The notes under the pieces: generated by a model
Databases searched by the model: none
What the model was told of the DNA's origin: nothing
The model's input: the letters and a program-made list of their open reading frames with translations, nothing else
Position numbers and translations under genes: made by a program
Shown here: piece by piece, positions 31,153 through 38,644 of the stretch
Layout: each line of letters begins with the position of its first letter
How positions within the stretch are numbered: position 1 is the first letter of the stretch
Origin: an uncultured Lachnospiraceae bacterium
Lineage (GTDB): Bacteria; Bacillota; Clostridia; Lachnospirales; Lachnospiraceae
Reading direction: 5' to 3'
Assembly (NCBI GenBank): GCA_910588285.1
Contig: CAJUQB010000044.1
Coordinates: 1 to 41,992, forward strand
Length of the DNA: 41,992 nucleotides

Positions 31153-32403
31153 TCATTCCCGCACCTGCCCATTCCCGTAGATAATATATTTCGTGCTGGT
31201 CAGCGCCTCAAGCCCCATAGGCCCTCTGGCATGAAGCTTCTGGGTGCTGATGCCGATCTCTGCCCCAAAGCCGAATTCAAAACCATCTGTAAACCGGGTG
31301 GAGGCATTCACGTAAACGGCTGCCGCATCCACCTCATTTAAAAACTTCTGGGCATTGGTGTAGTTCTCGGTGATAATGGCCTCGGAATGGCCGGTATTGT
31401 ATTGGTTGATATGGGCAATGGCCTCCTCCACAGAGGATACGGTTTTCGCGGAAATGATGTAGTCTAAGTATTCTCTGCCCCAATCCTCCTCGGAAGCGGG
31501 AACTGCTTCCGGAACCGCTGCACAGACCCGGGCATCCCCGCGGATCTCCACGTCCTTTTCCTTCAGGCGGGCCGCGATCACAGGCATCATTTCATCCACG
31601 ATTTTTTCATGAAGAATCAGGGATTCGCAGGCATTGCAGACTCCGATCCGCTGGGTCTTGGCATTGAAAATGATATCAGCCGCCATGGTAAGGCTGGCGG
31701 ACGCATCCACGTAAATATGGCAGTTTCCGGTTCCCGTCTCAATCACCGGCACGGTAGCATTCTCCACCACTGTACGGATCAGCCCTGCGCCGCCCCTGGG
31801 AATCAGCACATCCACATAGCGGTTCAGCCGCATGAACTCCCGGGCCGTCTCTCTGCTGGTATCCTCAATCAGCTGAATAGCAGCCGGATTCTCCCCGCAG
31901 GCCCGAATGGCCCTCTGAAGGCACTGTACGATGGCCAGATTGGAATGAAGGGCGTCGCTGCCGCCTTTGAGAATCACGGCATTTCCGGTCTTAAAGCACA
32001 GGGCAAAAGCATCAGCCGTCACATTTGGCCGTGCCTCATAGATGATGCCGATCACACCCATGGGAACACGCTTCTGGCCGATCTGAAGGCCATTGGGACG
32101 CTGCTTCATGGAAAGCACCTCCCCCACCGGGTCGTCTAAGGCCGCCACCTGGCGCAGGCCCTCTGCCATCTGCTCCACCCGCTCTTGGGTCAGCAGCAGC
32201 CGATCCATTAGCCCCTGGGGCATCTGGTTTTCCCTCGCCCGCTCCATATCCTTTTCATTGGCTGCAAGCAGCTCCCCGGTGTCTGCAAGAAGCCCCTCCG
32301 CTGCTGTAAGGAGCACCTTATTCTTTCCGGCAGTCCCCAGCACCCCCAGCTGCCGGGCAGCCTCCTTTGCCTGGATTCCCATCTGTTCCAAAGTCATTGC
32401 CAT
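31153..32403 (-). CDS. proA: Glutamate-5-semialdehyde dehydrogenase (gamma-glutamyl phosphate reductase)
   Basis: Second step of proline synthesis from glutamate: NADPH-dependent reduction of gamma-glutamyl phosphate. At 416 residues it is normal for ProA. Recognisable segments: PMGVIGIIYEARPNVTADA, ILKGGSDALHSN, IPRGGAGLIR, the active-site Cys in TQRIGVCNACESL, and the C-terminal RFTDGFEFGFGAEIGISTQKLHARGPMGLE. ATG 32403 has AGGAG eight bases upstream. It follows proB in the same minus-strand operon, with three genes between. Confidence 0.97.
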   Translation of the reverse strand: MAMTLEQMGIQAKEAARQLGVLGTAGKNKVLLTAAEGLLADTGELLAANEKDMERARENQMPQGLMDRLLLTQERVEQMAEGLRQVAALDDPVGEVLSMKQRPNGLQIGQKRVPMGVIGIIYEARPNVTADAFALCFKTGNAVILKGGSDALHSNLAIVQCLQRAIRACGENPAAIQLIEDTSRETAREFMRLNRYVDVLIPRGGAGLIRTVVENATVPVIETGTGNCHIYVDASASLTMAADIIFNAKTQRIGVCNACESLILHEKIVDEMMPVIAARLKEKDVEIRGDARVCAAVPEAVPASEEDWGREYLDYIISAKTVSSVEEAIAHINQYNTGHSEAIITENYTNAQKFLNEVDAAAVYVNASTRFTDGFEFGFGAEIGISTQKLHARGPMGLEALTSTKYIIYGNGQVRE

Positions 32404-32482
32404 ATCCATTTCTCCTCTCATTCAAAATACTGCGCTGCTTTCTGCGCATACAGGGATACCCGCAGGGTACTTCCTTGATACT

Positions 32483-32503
32483 GCGCTGCTAAGAAAGCAG
32501 CGC
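32483..32503 (-). other. Hairpin at the DUF6483 stop codon and repeated GC word
   Basis: GCGCTGCT-AAGAA-AGCAGCGC is a perfect 8-bp stem that includes the stop codon of the gene ending at 32489. The word ATACTGCGCTGCT is repeated 51 bp away (near 32429). Without a T-run this is more likely an mRNA-stability or processing element than a terminator, since proA follows in the same operon. Confidence 0.5.
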
Positions 32504-32866
32504 TCCCACCATCCCGTCATAGCCATACTGCTTTGCCGCTGCCAGAAGTCCCTGGGAAATCTCCTCCCGGCTGTAATCTCCCTGCTCCAGCTGCTCATCT
32601 GTCATCTGATTCAGGTACTCATAAAAGAGGATTGCCATTTTGAAATCCTCCTGGTCTGCTCCGTCCAGCTGCTCCCACAGCTGATTTTCCGCCTGATTGA
32701 TCTGTCCCTGGCGGGCCAGCTGACAGAGCCTTTTGTATTTCTCCGCTGTCACCGCGTCGGAAAGGACAATTTCCTCTTCCTTTTCCTCCTCGATCCCAAA
32801 CAGAAGCTTTAACAAGGTGCGTACCGCCTCATGGATGATACGCATAATATAATCTTCCCTGATCAT
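32489..32866 (-). CDS. DUF6483-like protein
   Basis: A 125-residue, mostly helical, acidic cytoplasmic protein starting MIREDYIMRIIHEAVRTLLKLLFGI, as in the DUF6483 family common in Lachnospiraceae. Residues 40-125 look like a short helical repeat region (KYKRLCQLARQGQINQAENQLWEQL). No catalytic motif is seen and the function is unknown. It sits between the formyl-THF ligase and proA genes in one operon. Confidence 0.65.
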   Translation of the reverse strand: MIREDYIMRIIHEAVRTLLKLLFGIEEEKEEEIVLSDAVTAEKYKRLCQLARQGQINQAENQLWEQLDGADQEDFKMAILFYEYLNQMTDEQLEQGDYSREEISQGLLAAAKQYGYDGMVGALLS

Positions 32867-32896
32867 ACAATTCCTCCTTACGCAGCAGCCTGCCGG

Positions 32897-33457
32897 CTAC
32901 CGAATCCCACGCTCCGTCACCAGGTAATCCATCCAAATATCATGCGCCTCCATGGGAATCCGCTCTGCCAATTGCCCTTCCATACAGATCCCAGCCTTGA
33001 CTGCATGGGGAAACTGCCGGAAATACCGGTCATAGTAGGCCTTGCCATACCCGACCCGCCCCTTCCTACGGTCAAAGGCCAGCCCCGGTACCAGAATCAG
33101 GGGGGCTTTTTCCTGCATCCGCAGCCCCCCTGCCGGCTCCATCACATGAAACGCCCCTTCCCGGAATTCCTCCAGGCTCCTCACCTGGTAAAAATCCATC
33201 TGCTCCCCGGCTGTCCTTGGAAAGGCTGCTGTTTTCCCCTGCTCCAATACAAGCCTGGCCGCAGGCAGCAGGTCCGCCTCACTGCCCAGGGGATAATAAA
33301 AATATATGGCCTCTGCCTCCCGAAATACCTGCCATTCCGTAAGGAGCGCGCAAATCTGCCGGGACAGCTCTTGGCGCAGGGCCTCCGGAAGGCTGTTCCG
33401 CCACATCCTGGCCTCCCGGCGCAGGACCTCTTTAATTTCCCTGCTTCCGCTTTCCAT
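32897..33457 (-). CDS. 5-formyltetrahydrofolate cyclo-ligase
   Basis: Converts 5-formyl-THF to 5,10-methenyl-THF with ATP. At 186 residues it is a normal length. N-terminal KEVLRREARMWRN is the first ATP-contact region; the signature VPGLAFDRRKGRVGYGKAYYDRYF (a variant of GxRxGxGxGYYDR) lies near residues 125-150. ATG 33457 has GGGGG nine bases upstream and overlaps the DUF896 gene end by 26 bp; the frame is open to 33478. In an operon with proB and proA. Confidence 0.95.
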   Translation of the reverse strand: MESGSREIKEVLRREARMWRNSLPEALRQELSRQICALLTEWQVFREAEAIYFYYPLGSEADLLPAARLVLEQGKTAAFPRTAGEQMDFYQVRSLEEFREGAFHVMEPAGGLRMQEKAPLILVPGLAFDRRKGRVGYGKAYYDRYFRQFPHAVKAGICMEGQLAERIPMEAHDIWMDYLVTERGIR

Positions 33458-33656
33458 ACTTTTCCCCCAGGTTCTCAATGCTTCCGTCCGGATTGATCAC
33501 ATCAATGTTATTCAGCTGCCCCCGGAGGTTGGCCCGCACATTGGCAATATATTCCTGCCGTAGAAGCGCCTGCTCCTTTTTCTCCGCCTCATTCAGGCCC
33601 TCGGCCTTTGATTTCCTGGCAAGCTGATTGATCCGGTCAATTTTTTCCTGATTCAT
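33432..33656 (-). CDS. DUF896 (YnzC-like) small protein
   Basis: A 74-residue protein with the full DUF896 pattern: INQLARKSKAEGLNEAEKKEQALLRQEYI then VRANLRGQLNNIDVINPDG. B. subtilis relatives (YnzC, YneP type) are small helical proteins, some linked to the SOS response; no activity is known. It is placed 11 bp after proB and overlaps the folate ligase gene. Confidence 0.93.
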   Translation of the reverse strand: MNQEKIDRINQLARKSKAEGLNEAEKKEQALLRQEYIANVRANLRGQLNNIDVINPDGSIENLGEKYGKRKQGN

Positions 33657-33667
33657 GCAAATGCTCC

Positions 33668-34504
33668 TTATCCCATACTTTCTTCAATATAGTCAGCCAG
33701 ATAAAAGTCTTCATTTTTATTGGCCAGAAATGTAGTTCCCACAAAGTCTCCCTGAAACATCTGGTGAAGGATCCCCACGTCCGCTCCGTTGCCAATCACC
33801 ATATCCGCGCCGGACCAGGTTGCAATCCGGGCTGCCGTCAGCTTGGTGGCCATTCCGCCGGTGCCCACATCGCTTCCGGTAGATTCCTTTGCCATATGCA
33901 GTACCGTATTGTCCAGCCTTTCTACCACAGGAACCAGCCTGGCCCTGGGGTTCTCCCGGGGGTCGTCGGTAAACAGCCCGTCAATGTCCGACAGCAGGAT
34001 CAGCAGATCCGCCCCCACCAGAGACGTCACAATGGCCGACAGGGTATCGTTATCGCCAAACTGCATCTCATAGGTAGAAATCGTGTCGTTTTCATTGACA
34101 ATGGGGATCACCCCCAGCCGAAACAGCTCCTCAAAAGTATTCTCTGCGTTCTTCCTGGACACATTGTCAAGCATGGTCCCCTTGGTCATCAAAATCTGCC
34201 CTACCCCCTGATGATACTCGGAAAACATCTTCTGGTAGGTCATCATCAGCCGGGCCTGTCCCACCGCGGCGCAGGCCTGCTTGGTAGAAATGGTCCTGGG
34301 ACGCTCGGTAAGCCCCAGCGCCCTGCGCCCCACGGCAATGGCCCCGGAGCTCACCAGGCAGACATCCATCCCTTGGTTCCTCAAGTCACACAGCTCCCGC
34401 ACCAGCTTCTCCAGCTTGGTAAAATTCAATCCTCCGGTGGCTGCATGGCTCAGGGAGGAGGAGCCGATTTTTATAACCACGCGTTTTTTATCCTGAAAAT
34501 TCAT
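33668..34504 (-). CDS. proB: Glutamate 5-kinase, short form without PUA domain
   Basis: First step of proline synthesis, ATP-dependent phosphorylation of glutamate. The 278 residues cover only the amino-acid kinase domain: VVIKIGSSSLS, VSSGAIAVGRRALG, VNENDTI, FGDNDTLSAIV, LLSDIDGLFT, and GTGGMATKLTAARIA. The C-terminal PUA domain of the 367-residue E. coli enzyme is absent, which is common in clostridia. It heads the operon proB-DUF896-folate ligase-DUF6483-proA-membrane protein. No T-box or other leader structure is evident in the 108 bp before the dispersed repeat upstream. Confidence 0.96.
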   Translation of the reverse strand: MNFQDKKRVVIKIGSSSLSHAATGGLNFTKLEKLVRELCDLRNQGMDVCLVSSGAIAVGRRALGLTERPRTISTKQACAAVGQARLMMTYQKMFSEYHQGVGQILMTKGTMLDNVSRKNAENTFEELFRLGVIPIVNENDTISTYEMQFGDNDTLSAIVTSLVGADLLILLSDIDGLFTDDPRENPRARLVPVVERLDNTVLHMAKESTGSDVGTGGMATKLTAARIATWSGADMVIGNGADVGILHQMFQGDFVGTTFLANKNEDFYLADYIEESMG

Positions 34505-34612
34505 TCCTTTGTTCCCTTCTGCATCTGCCGCATTTTCTCATATACGATACTACTTTACCACACAAAAGGGAAAAAGAAAACAGAAAATATCCTGAATTTC
34601 CTGGTTTTTACT

Positions 34613-34759
34613 GTTACTATTCACGGCCCGGGGGGCCGCTCATAGTAACGATTCGGGGCGATATTCCGAATTTTGCTACGCAAAAATCGCCCCTCACTCC
34701 TGAATCATGTTCTCACGGAATGCGCAGCTAGTGCGCATTCCTGACCCGTGAAAATTAAC
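34613..34759. repeat. Dispersed structured repeat, full copy C (147 bp)
   Basis: About 96% identical to 6769-6914, with five differences. Here the left part forms a longer hairpin (GTTACTAT/ATAGTAAC enclosing GGCCC/GGGCC), and GGGGCGAT/ATCGCCCC pairs perfectly where copy B has a mismatch. The terminal inverted repeat on the right reads CCGTGAAAATTAAC. It lies between the proB and apbE divergent genes. Confidence 0.9.
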
Positions 34760-34766
34760 TTTTTAC

Positions 34767-34795
34767 TTGCCTATTTTTGATGTCTGTGCTATTGT
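34767..34795 (+). promoter_or_regulatory. Candidate promoter of apbE
   Basis: TTGCCT (34767-34772), 17-bp spacer, TATTGT (34790-34795), immediately after the dispersed repeat and 45 bp before the apbE start. Confidence 0.5.
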
Positions 34796-34840
34796 TTTTG
34801 TAGTTTTTGCGCTTACATTTCTATACAGGGAGAGGTCGCT

Positions 34841-35866
34841 ATGCCCAGAAAATATATTTCTCTGCTGTGTTTCCTATTGGGACTCCTGTTTTATACCGGC
34901 TGCCAAAAGCCGGCGGAGCCCATTACTAAAACAGCCTTTTATTTTGATACCATGATTCAAATCACCCTTTATGACAATACAGAGGAGGCTCTGATCGACG
35001 ACTGCTTCCAGATGGCGGCTGCCTACGAACAGCTGCTGTCCCGCACTGCAGCCGGCAGCGATATTGACCAAATCAACCAGGCCGCAGGACAGCCTGTCTC
35101 TGTATCCTCAGATACCATAGCATTGCTGGAAAAGGGGATTTCCTACTATGCGCTCAGCGGCGGCGCCTTTGACCTTACCATGGGGCCCTTAAGCGACCTG
35201 TGGAATATTTCCGGCAATCCCGGGACTGTCCCCCTGCCGGAGGAGATCGCTTCCGCCCTGTCCCACGTGGGAACTGACAGGATTTCCATCCAGGGAAATA
35301 CCGTAACCATAGCAGATCCCCTGGCCAGCCTGGATCTTGGAGGCATTGCCAAAGGCTTTATTGCCGATGAGATGAAGCATTACCTGAATGAGCAGGGTGT
35401 TACTGAGGGCATCATCAACCTTGGGGGAAATGTGCTGACTCTGGGGCCCAAATCCAACGGCTCCCCCTATGTGATCGGAATCCAGAAGCCCTTTTCCCAG
35501 GAGGGCGCCCCCCTCCTGTCCGTAGCGCTTACCGACGGGACTGTGGTCTCCTCCGGCGTCTATGAGCGATATTTCCAGGTGGGGGAGAAGATTTATCACC
35601 ATATTTTAAATCCTGCGGATGGCTATCCCTATGATAATGGCCTCTATTCTGTCACCATCCTCTGCCAAAGCTCCGCTGACGCCGACGCCCTCTCCACTGC
35701 CTGCTTCGGGCTGGGCCTGACAGAGGGGCTTGCGCTGATCGAGACGCTGCCGGATACGGAGGCTGTATTTATCACAGATACCTATGAGGTGATTGTAAGC
35801 TCAGGCATGGGAGAGAAAATCCCCTATACCCTGTATGAAGAGCCTACTGCGGATACGGCTCCGTAA
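34841..35866 (+). CDS. apbE: FAD:protein FMN transferase ApbE, lipoprotein
   Basis: Attaches FMN covalently to target proteins of membrane redox complexes (for example RnfD/G or NqrB/C), acting outside the membrane. The 341-residue protein has a lipoprotein signal peptide ending in FYTGC (Cys21), then the ApbE core: FYFDTMIQITLYD, GGAFDLTMGPLSDLW, SLDLGGIAKGFIADEM, INLGGNVLTLG, VVSSGVYERYF and HHILNPADGYP. Start: AGGGAGAGG nine bases upstream. No flavinylation target gene is adjacent. It converges with and overlaps the DUF3783 gene by 23 bp. Confidence 0.95.
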   Translation: MPRKYISLLCFLLGLLFYTGCQKPAEPITKTAFYFDTMIQITLYDNTEEALIDDCFQMAAAYEQLLSRTAAGSDIDQINQAAGQPVSVSSDTIALLEKGISYYALSGGAFDLTMGPLSDLWNISGNPGTVPLPEEIASALSHVGTDRISIQGNTVTIADPLASLDLGGIAKGFIADEMKHYLNEQGVTEGIINLGGNVLTLGPKSNGSPYVIGIQKPFSQEGAPLLSVALTDGTVVSSGVYERYFQVGEKIYHHILNPADGYPYDNGLYSVTILCQSSADADALSTACFGLGLTEGLALIETLPDTEAVFITDTYEVIVSSGMGEKIPYTLYEEPTADTAP

Positions 35867-36272
35867 ATCTGGCATGCTCCTGCTTCAGCTCCTCCAGAAG
35901 CTCCCATGCATTCCACTGCTGATTTGTCTCTGTCAGCACTGCTTTGTAAGGAATGGGGCCAGTCTTCCCCTTCCGCAGAGCTGCCAGCACCGCATCCACC
36001 CGGGCGCTTGTAAGGCCTGCCATAACCAGCATCTCATCCCCCAGCGCCTGGCCGCATCCCTCTGCCGCCATCCCCTGGCTCTGCTTCTCCTCTGCTCCCT
36101 TCTCCGAACTCTGCTTCTCCTCTGCCGGCTGCTGGCCTGCCAGTACGCCCAGCGGCTGCCCCAGCTGATCCTGCTCGATCCTCTTGATCCGCATTTTTAA
36201 GGGCAGCAGGGCCCGCATCAGCTTACTCTGCCGCTCCTTGGAAAAACCAAATAGTAAAATCGTCTCTCTCAT
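35844..36272 (-). CDS. DUF3783 protein
   Basis: A 142-residue protein: residues 1-40 form a small alpha/beta start (METILLFG-like: RETILLFGFSKERQSKLMRALLPLK); residues 45-75 are a low-complexity Glu/Gln/Lys linker (PAEEKQSSEKGAEEKQSQG), unusual for the family; and the C-terminal DUF3783 domain contains PYKAVLTETNQQWNAWELLEELKQEH. Function unknown. ATG 36272 has GAGGAG upstream, inside a 16-bp tandem repeat. It is likely co-transcribed with the LURP-one-like gene before it. Confidence 0.8.
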   Translation of the reverse strand: MRETILLFGFSKERQSKLMRALLPLKMRIKRIEQDQLGQPLGVLAGQQPAEEKQSSEKGAEEKQSQGMAAEGCGQALGDEMLVMAGLTSARVDAVLAALRKGKTGPIPYKAVLTETNQQWNAWELLEELKQEHARFTEPYPQ

Positions 36273-36319
36273 TTCACACACTCCTCATTTCACATACTCC
36301 TCATTTCACATATTCCTAA
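36272..36319 (-). repeat. 16-bp tandem triplication of a ribosome-binding-site/ATG unit
   Basis: Three units of TTTCACATACTCCTCA type (36272-36287, 36288-36303, 36304-36319; the third is degenerate). On the minus strand the good units read ATGAGGAGTATGTGAA, so each carries GAGGAG plus an ATG. The extra ATGs open frames of four codons (MRSM, MRSV) that stop just before the next ATG. Confidence 0.85.
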
Positions 36320-36786
36320 TTCCTGGAACACTTTTCCGCGTCAATGGCCAGCACCACCATCAGAGCCATCAGGCTGTCCTTGGGGTCTGCCACATCAATC
36401 ACATAGGTGTCCGTCATATGGAGCAGCTCCTTGCTCACCGTGGCAGCATGGGAGCCCGAACCATTTAAAATCTCATAATCCCATCCCAGGAAGTCCCCTT
36501 CAATCTGCCAGTCATTGCAGTCAATATTAAATCTAGGTTTAAAAAACGTGAATTCCTTAGCAATACAGCCCACATAGGAATCCTGGATATACAGCTCAAA
36601 CTTGGGCAGGAAGGTCAGCACCACCTCCTTGACTGTGCCGATATGGCGCCCCGCTGCATCCAAAATATGCAGGCAGTGTCCCCAGGATAGCTTCCCCTCC
36701 ACTGTATAGATTGTATTCCCATGCTCGTCATAAATATCGTAACTGTCCAGCCAGGAAAAAAAGCGCTGTTTAAATAATAGCTTCAT
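36316..36786 (-). CDS. LURP-one-related (LOR/YxjI-like) protein
   Basis: A 156-residue beta-barrel-type protein of the LURP-one-related family: MKLLFKQRFFSWLDSYDIYDEHGNTIYTVEGKLSWGHCLHILD, then IGTVKEVVLTFLPKFELYI, GCIAKEFTFFKPRFNID, and a C-terminal helix-rich end DSLMALMVVLAIDAEK. The family resembles tubby and scramblase folds; the bacterial role is unknown. Its stop lies in the degenerate third unit of the tandem repeat in front of the DUF3783 gene. Confidence 0.85.
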   Translation of the reverse strand: MKLLFKQRFFSWLDSYDIYDEHGNTIYTVEGKLSWGHCLHILDAAGRHIGTVKEVVLTFLPKFELYIQDSYVGCIAKEFTFFKPRFNIDCNDWQIEGDFLGWDYEILNGSGSHAATVSKELLHMTDTYVIDVADPKDSLMALMVVLAIDAEKCSRN

Positions 36787-36919
36787 GAAAAATGTCCTCC
36801 TTTTTGCAGTAATGACATGAGCTGCCCCATGATGTTTATCGATTTACAGTGCGATAATGCCGCAGGCATAGCCAAAAACCTCCTTATGTTCAAAAGCCAG
36901 CTTTTGAAGCATCGTTGCA

Positions 36920-37216
36920 TTAGCAGGAAGCTGTCTTTTGGATTGATGACCAAACAGATATCAGAATAGCCCCAGTCCAAAATCCTCTCCTGCAAAACCA
37001 AATCTGCCCGATCTGATAGGTATATATGTATTTCATAAAGGGAAGGGGATGATTTCGGAAATTCGTCTCCAGCCATAAGAATCCATAGGTGAGCCCAATC
37101 CCCAAACCAAGGGTCACGATTGCCCTTCTGGCAATCGCTGCCACCAGAAGCATAACCGCTCCCATAACAGCGCATCCGGCCAAACCGCATGTGGCCTGCA
37201 AAAAAACATTCCACAC
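36920..37216 (-). pseudogene. ABC-2 type permease remnant
   Basis: A 98-codon frame with two or three hydrophobic stretches (GLAGCAVMGAVMLLVAAIARRAIVTLGLGIGLTYGFLWLE and FWTGAILISVWS) resembling the C-terminal part of bacitracin/lantibiotic-type ABC permeases. The N-terminal portion is missing. The frame appears broken near 36950, and an overlapping frame (to 36783) shows no meaningful protein. It lies just downstream of an ATPase fragment of the matching type. Confidence 0.5.
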
Positions 37217-37271
37217 CTTCCTCCCTTGATCACTGATATATAGTACTTTTCCAAACCGGAATTTCCCACCT

Positions 37272-37690
37272 TCAGCTCTTATATATCCACATCACTTGTA
37301 ACCAACAGCTTTGAAATATCTCCCTCTCACGGTTCAGCTTTTTCAGAAGCTCGCGCAAGGCTAAGATCCCTTCCGGATCTAAACCATTCACCGGTTCATC
37401 CAACACTAAGAATTCCCGGTTTCCCATCAATGCCATGGCAAGTCCCAGCCGCTGCTTCATACCCATGGAAAAGTCCTTCACCCTTTTATCTGCCGCCTCC
37501 GAAAGCCCGACCGTCTTGAGGGATTCCAAAATGCATTGCGGGTCGTCGATTCCCCGTTGTCTGCGAAGTATCTCCAGATTGTCTCTTGCCGTCATTCCCG
37601 GATACAGCGCAGGTGATTCAATCAATGCCCCGATACGCCCACGCTGCCTGACCACCTCCTTCGTGAGCGGTTCATCACTTACGAAGGAAA
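37272..37690 (-). pseudogene. ABC transporter ATPase fragment
   Basis: Retains the middle of an ABC ATPase: GRIGALIESPALYPGMTARDNLEILRRQRG, the signature FSMGMKQRLGLAMAL and Walker B FLVLDEPVNGLDPEG. The N-terminal part with Walker A is missing beyond about 37690, where mobile-element-like sequence begins; the C-terminal part after KKLNRERE is lost, including the H-loop. It cannot bind or hydrolyse ATP normally. The type is that of bacitracin/lantibiotic-resistance transporters. Confidence 0.8.
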
Positions 37691-37989
37691 TGCAGCGGTT
37701 GGAGGAACTTTACCGGGCATCAGAGAAAGAAAACAAAGGGCTGCGGAGGGAGAATGCGTACCTTTGCAGGATGCTGGAGAAGTACCTGTACCCTGACCTG
37801 GCAAGGCAGCTGATGCAGGAAGCACACCTTCCGGTCAGGACTGTCGGGAACGTGACGCCGGCGGCATTGGGGGACCTGATCGAAGGGACAGGCCCCGACC
37901 CGTTCGGCGGTGCACAGAAAGCGAAGGAAAAACCAAAGACCAGGGAAGAACAGCTCCTTGATGAGATGAGGAGGCAGGCAGAGGAATGA
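37690..37989 (+). pseudogene. C-terminal fragment of an uncharacterised mobile-element protein
   Basis: About 100 codons open from the junction with the ABC fragment: MQRLEELYRASEKENKGLRRENAYLCRMLEKYLYPDLARQLM (coiled-coil part), then PFGGAQKAKEKPKTREEQLLDEMRRQAEE. The strand and style differ from both neighbours and no start or upstream part is present. I believe similar proteins occur in integrative elements of Lachnospiraceae, but I cannot name a family. It overlaps the next frame by 4 bp (ATGA), as in an operon. Confidence 0.5.
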
Positions 37990-38336
37990 ACCAGTACCCA
38001 TTGATCAGGGGACAGACAGACTTAAAGGCAAGGAATCCCGCCCTTGCGGAGGAATGGGAAAGGATAATGAACAAGGAGATGACGGCGGAAGACGTGCAGC
38101 CGGGATCCATGAAAAAAGTCTGGTGGATGTGCCGTAAAGGACACAGCTGGATGGCCGCCGTTTACAGCCGGACGGCCGGGGCCGGCTGCCCATATTGCGC
38201 TGGTAACCGGAGGTCTATGAACCGGCCGCAAGGAACGGCTGCCCTGTCTGCACGCACCTGCTGGACCGGCACCCAGTCATAAATATGGCGATAACACAGC
38301 ACAGGGAGCCGGTTATCCTGGATACGGCTTTTTGAA
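37986..38336 (+). pseudogene. Zinc-ribbon (DUF4379-like) protein, frameshifted and truncated
   Basis: Begins MNQYPLIRGQTDL and contains one treble-clef repeat: ARNPALAEEWERIMN, GSMKKVWWMCRKGHSWMAAV, GAGCPYCAGNR. Near 38209 a single-base shift moves the rest (VYEPAARNGCPVCTHLLDRHPVI, ending at 38336) into the next frame. Full-length relatives carry several such Cys-x2-Cys repeats, so this is a short broken copy. It forms one scrap of foreign DNA with the fragment before it. Confidence 0.65.
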
Positions 38337-38394
38337 TAAAATGAGCGTTCCGGATACAGAAGCCCTCTTTTTTAGACCAAAACAAAAAATAAAA

Positions 38395-38635
38395 TTTAAG
38401 ATTTGTCGCCTGTTCAATATTCAGCAAAATCTTCGTAAATTCATCCCGAAATACTTCTCCCGCCTCTGTCAATGCCACACTGCGCTTACTGCGGCTCATC
38501 AGCTTCGCACCTATCTCTGTCTCCAGCAGCTGAATCTGCCTGGAAAAGGAGGGCCACATACAGATTCTCAGCCGCCCTGGTAAAGTTCATAGTCTGACAG
38601 ACCTCCAGAAAATAACGGATCTGTGTCAATGTCAT
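38395..38635 (-). pseudogene. LysR-family regulator remnant
   Basis: Starts MTLTQIRYFLEVCQTMNFTRAAENLYVA, the standard LysR helix-turn-helix, then a frameshift near 38550 continues in another frame as SFSRQIQLLETEIGAKLMSRSKRSVALTEAG and EQATNL. The effector-binding domain is entirely missing; after 38395 the sequence is unrelated. Confidence 0.85.
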
Positions 38636-38644
38636 TGCAATTTC

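Noticed and set aside
34505..34612. A T-box or other riboswitch before proB
   Set aside because: There is too little room and no T-box sequence or specifier stem is visible.
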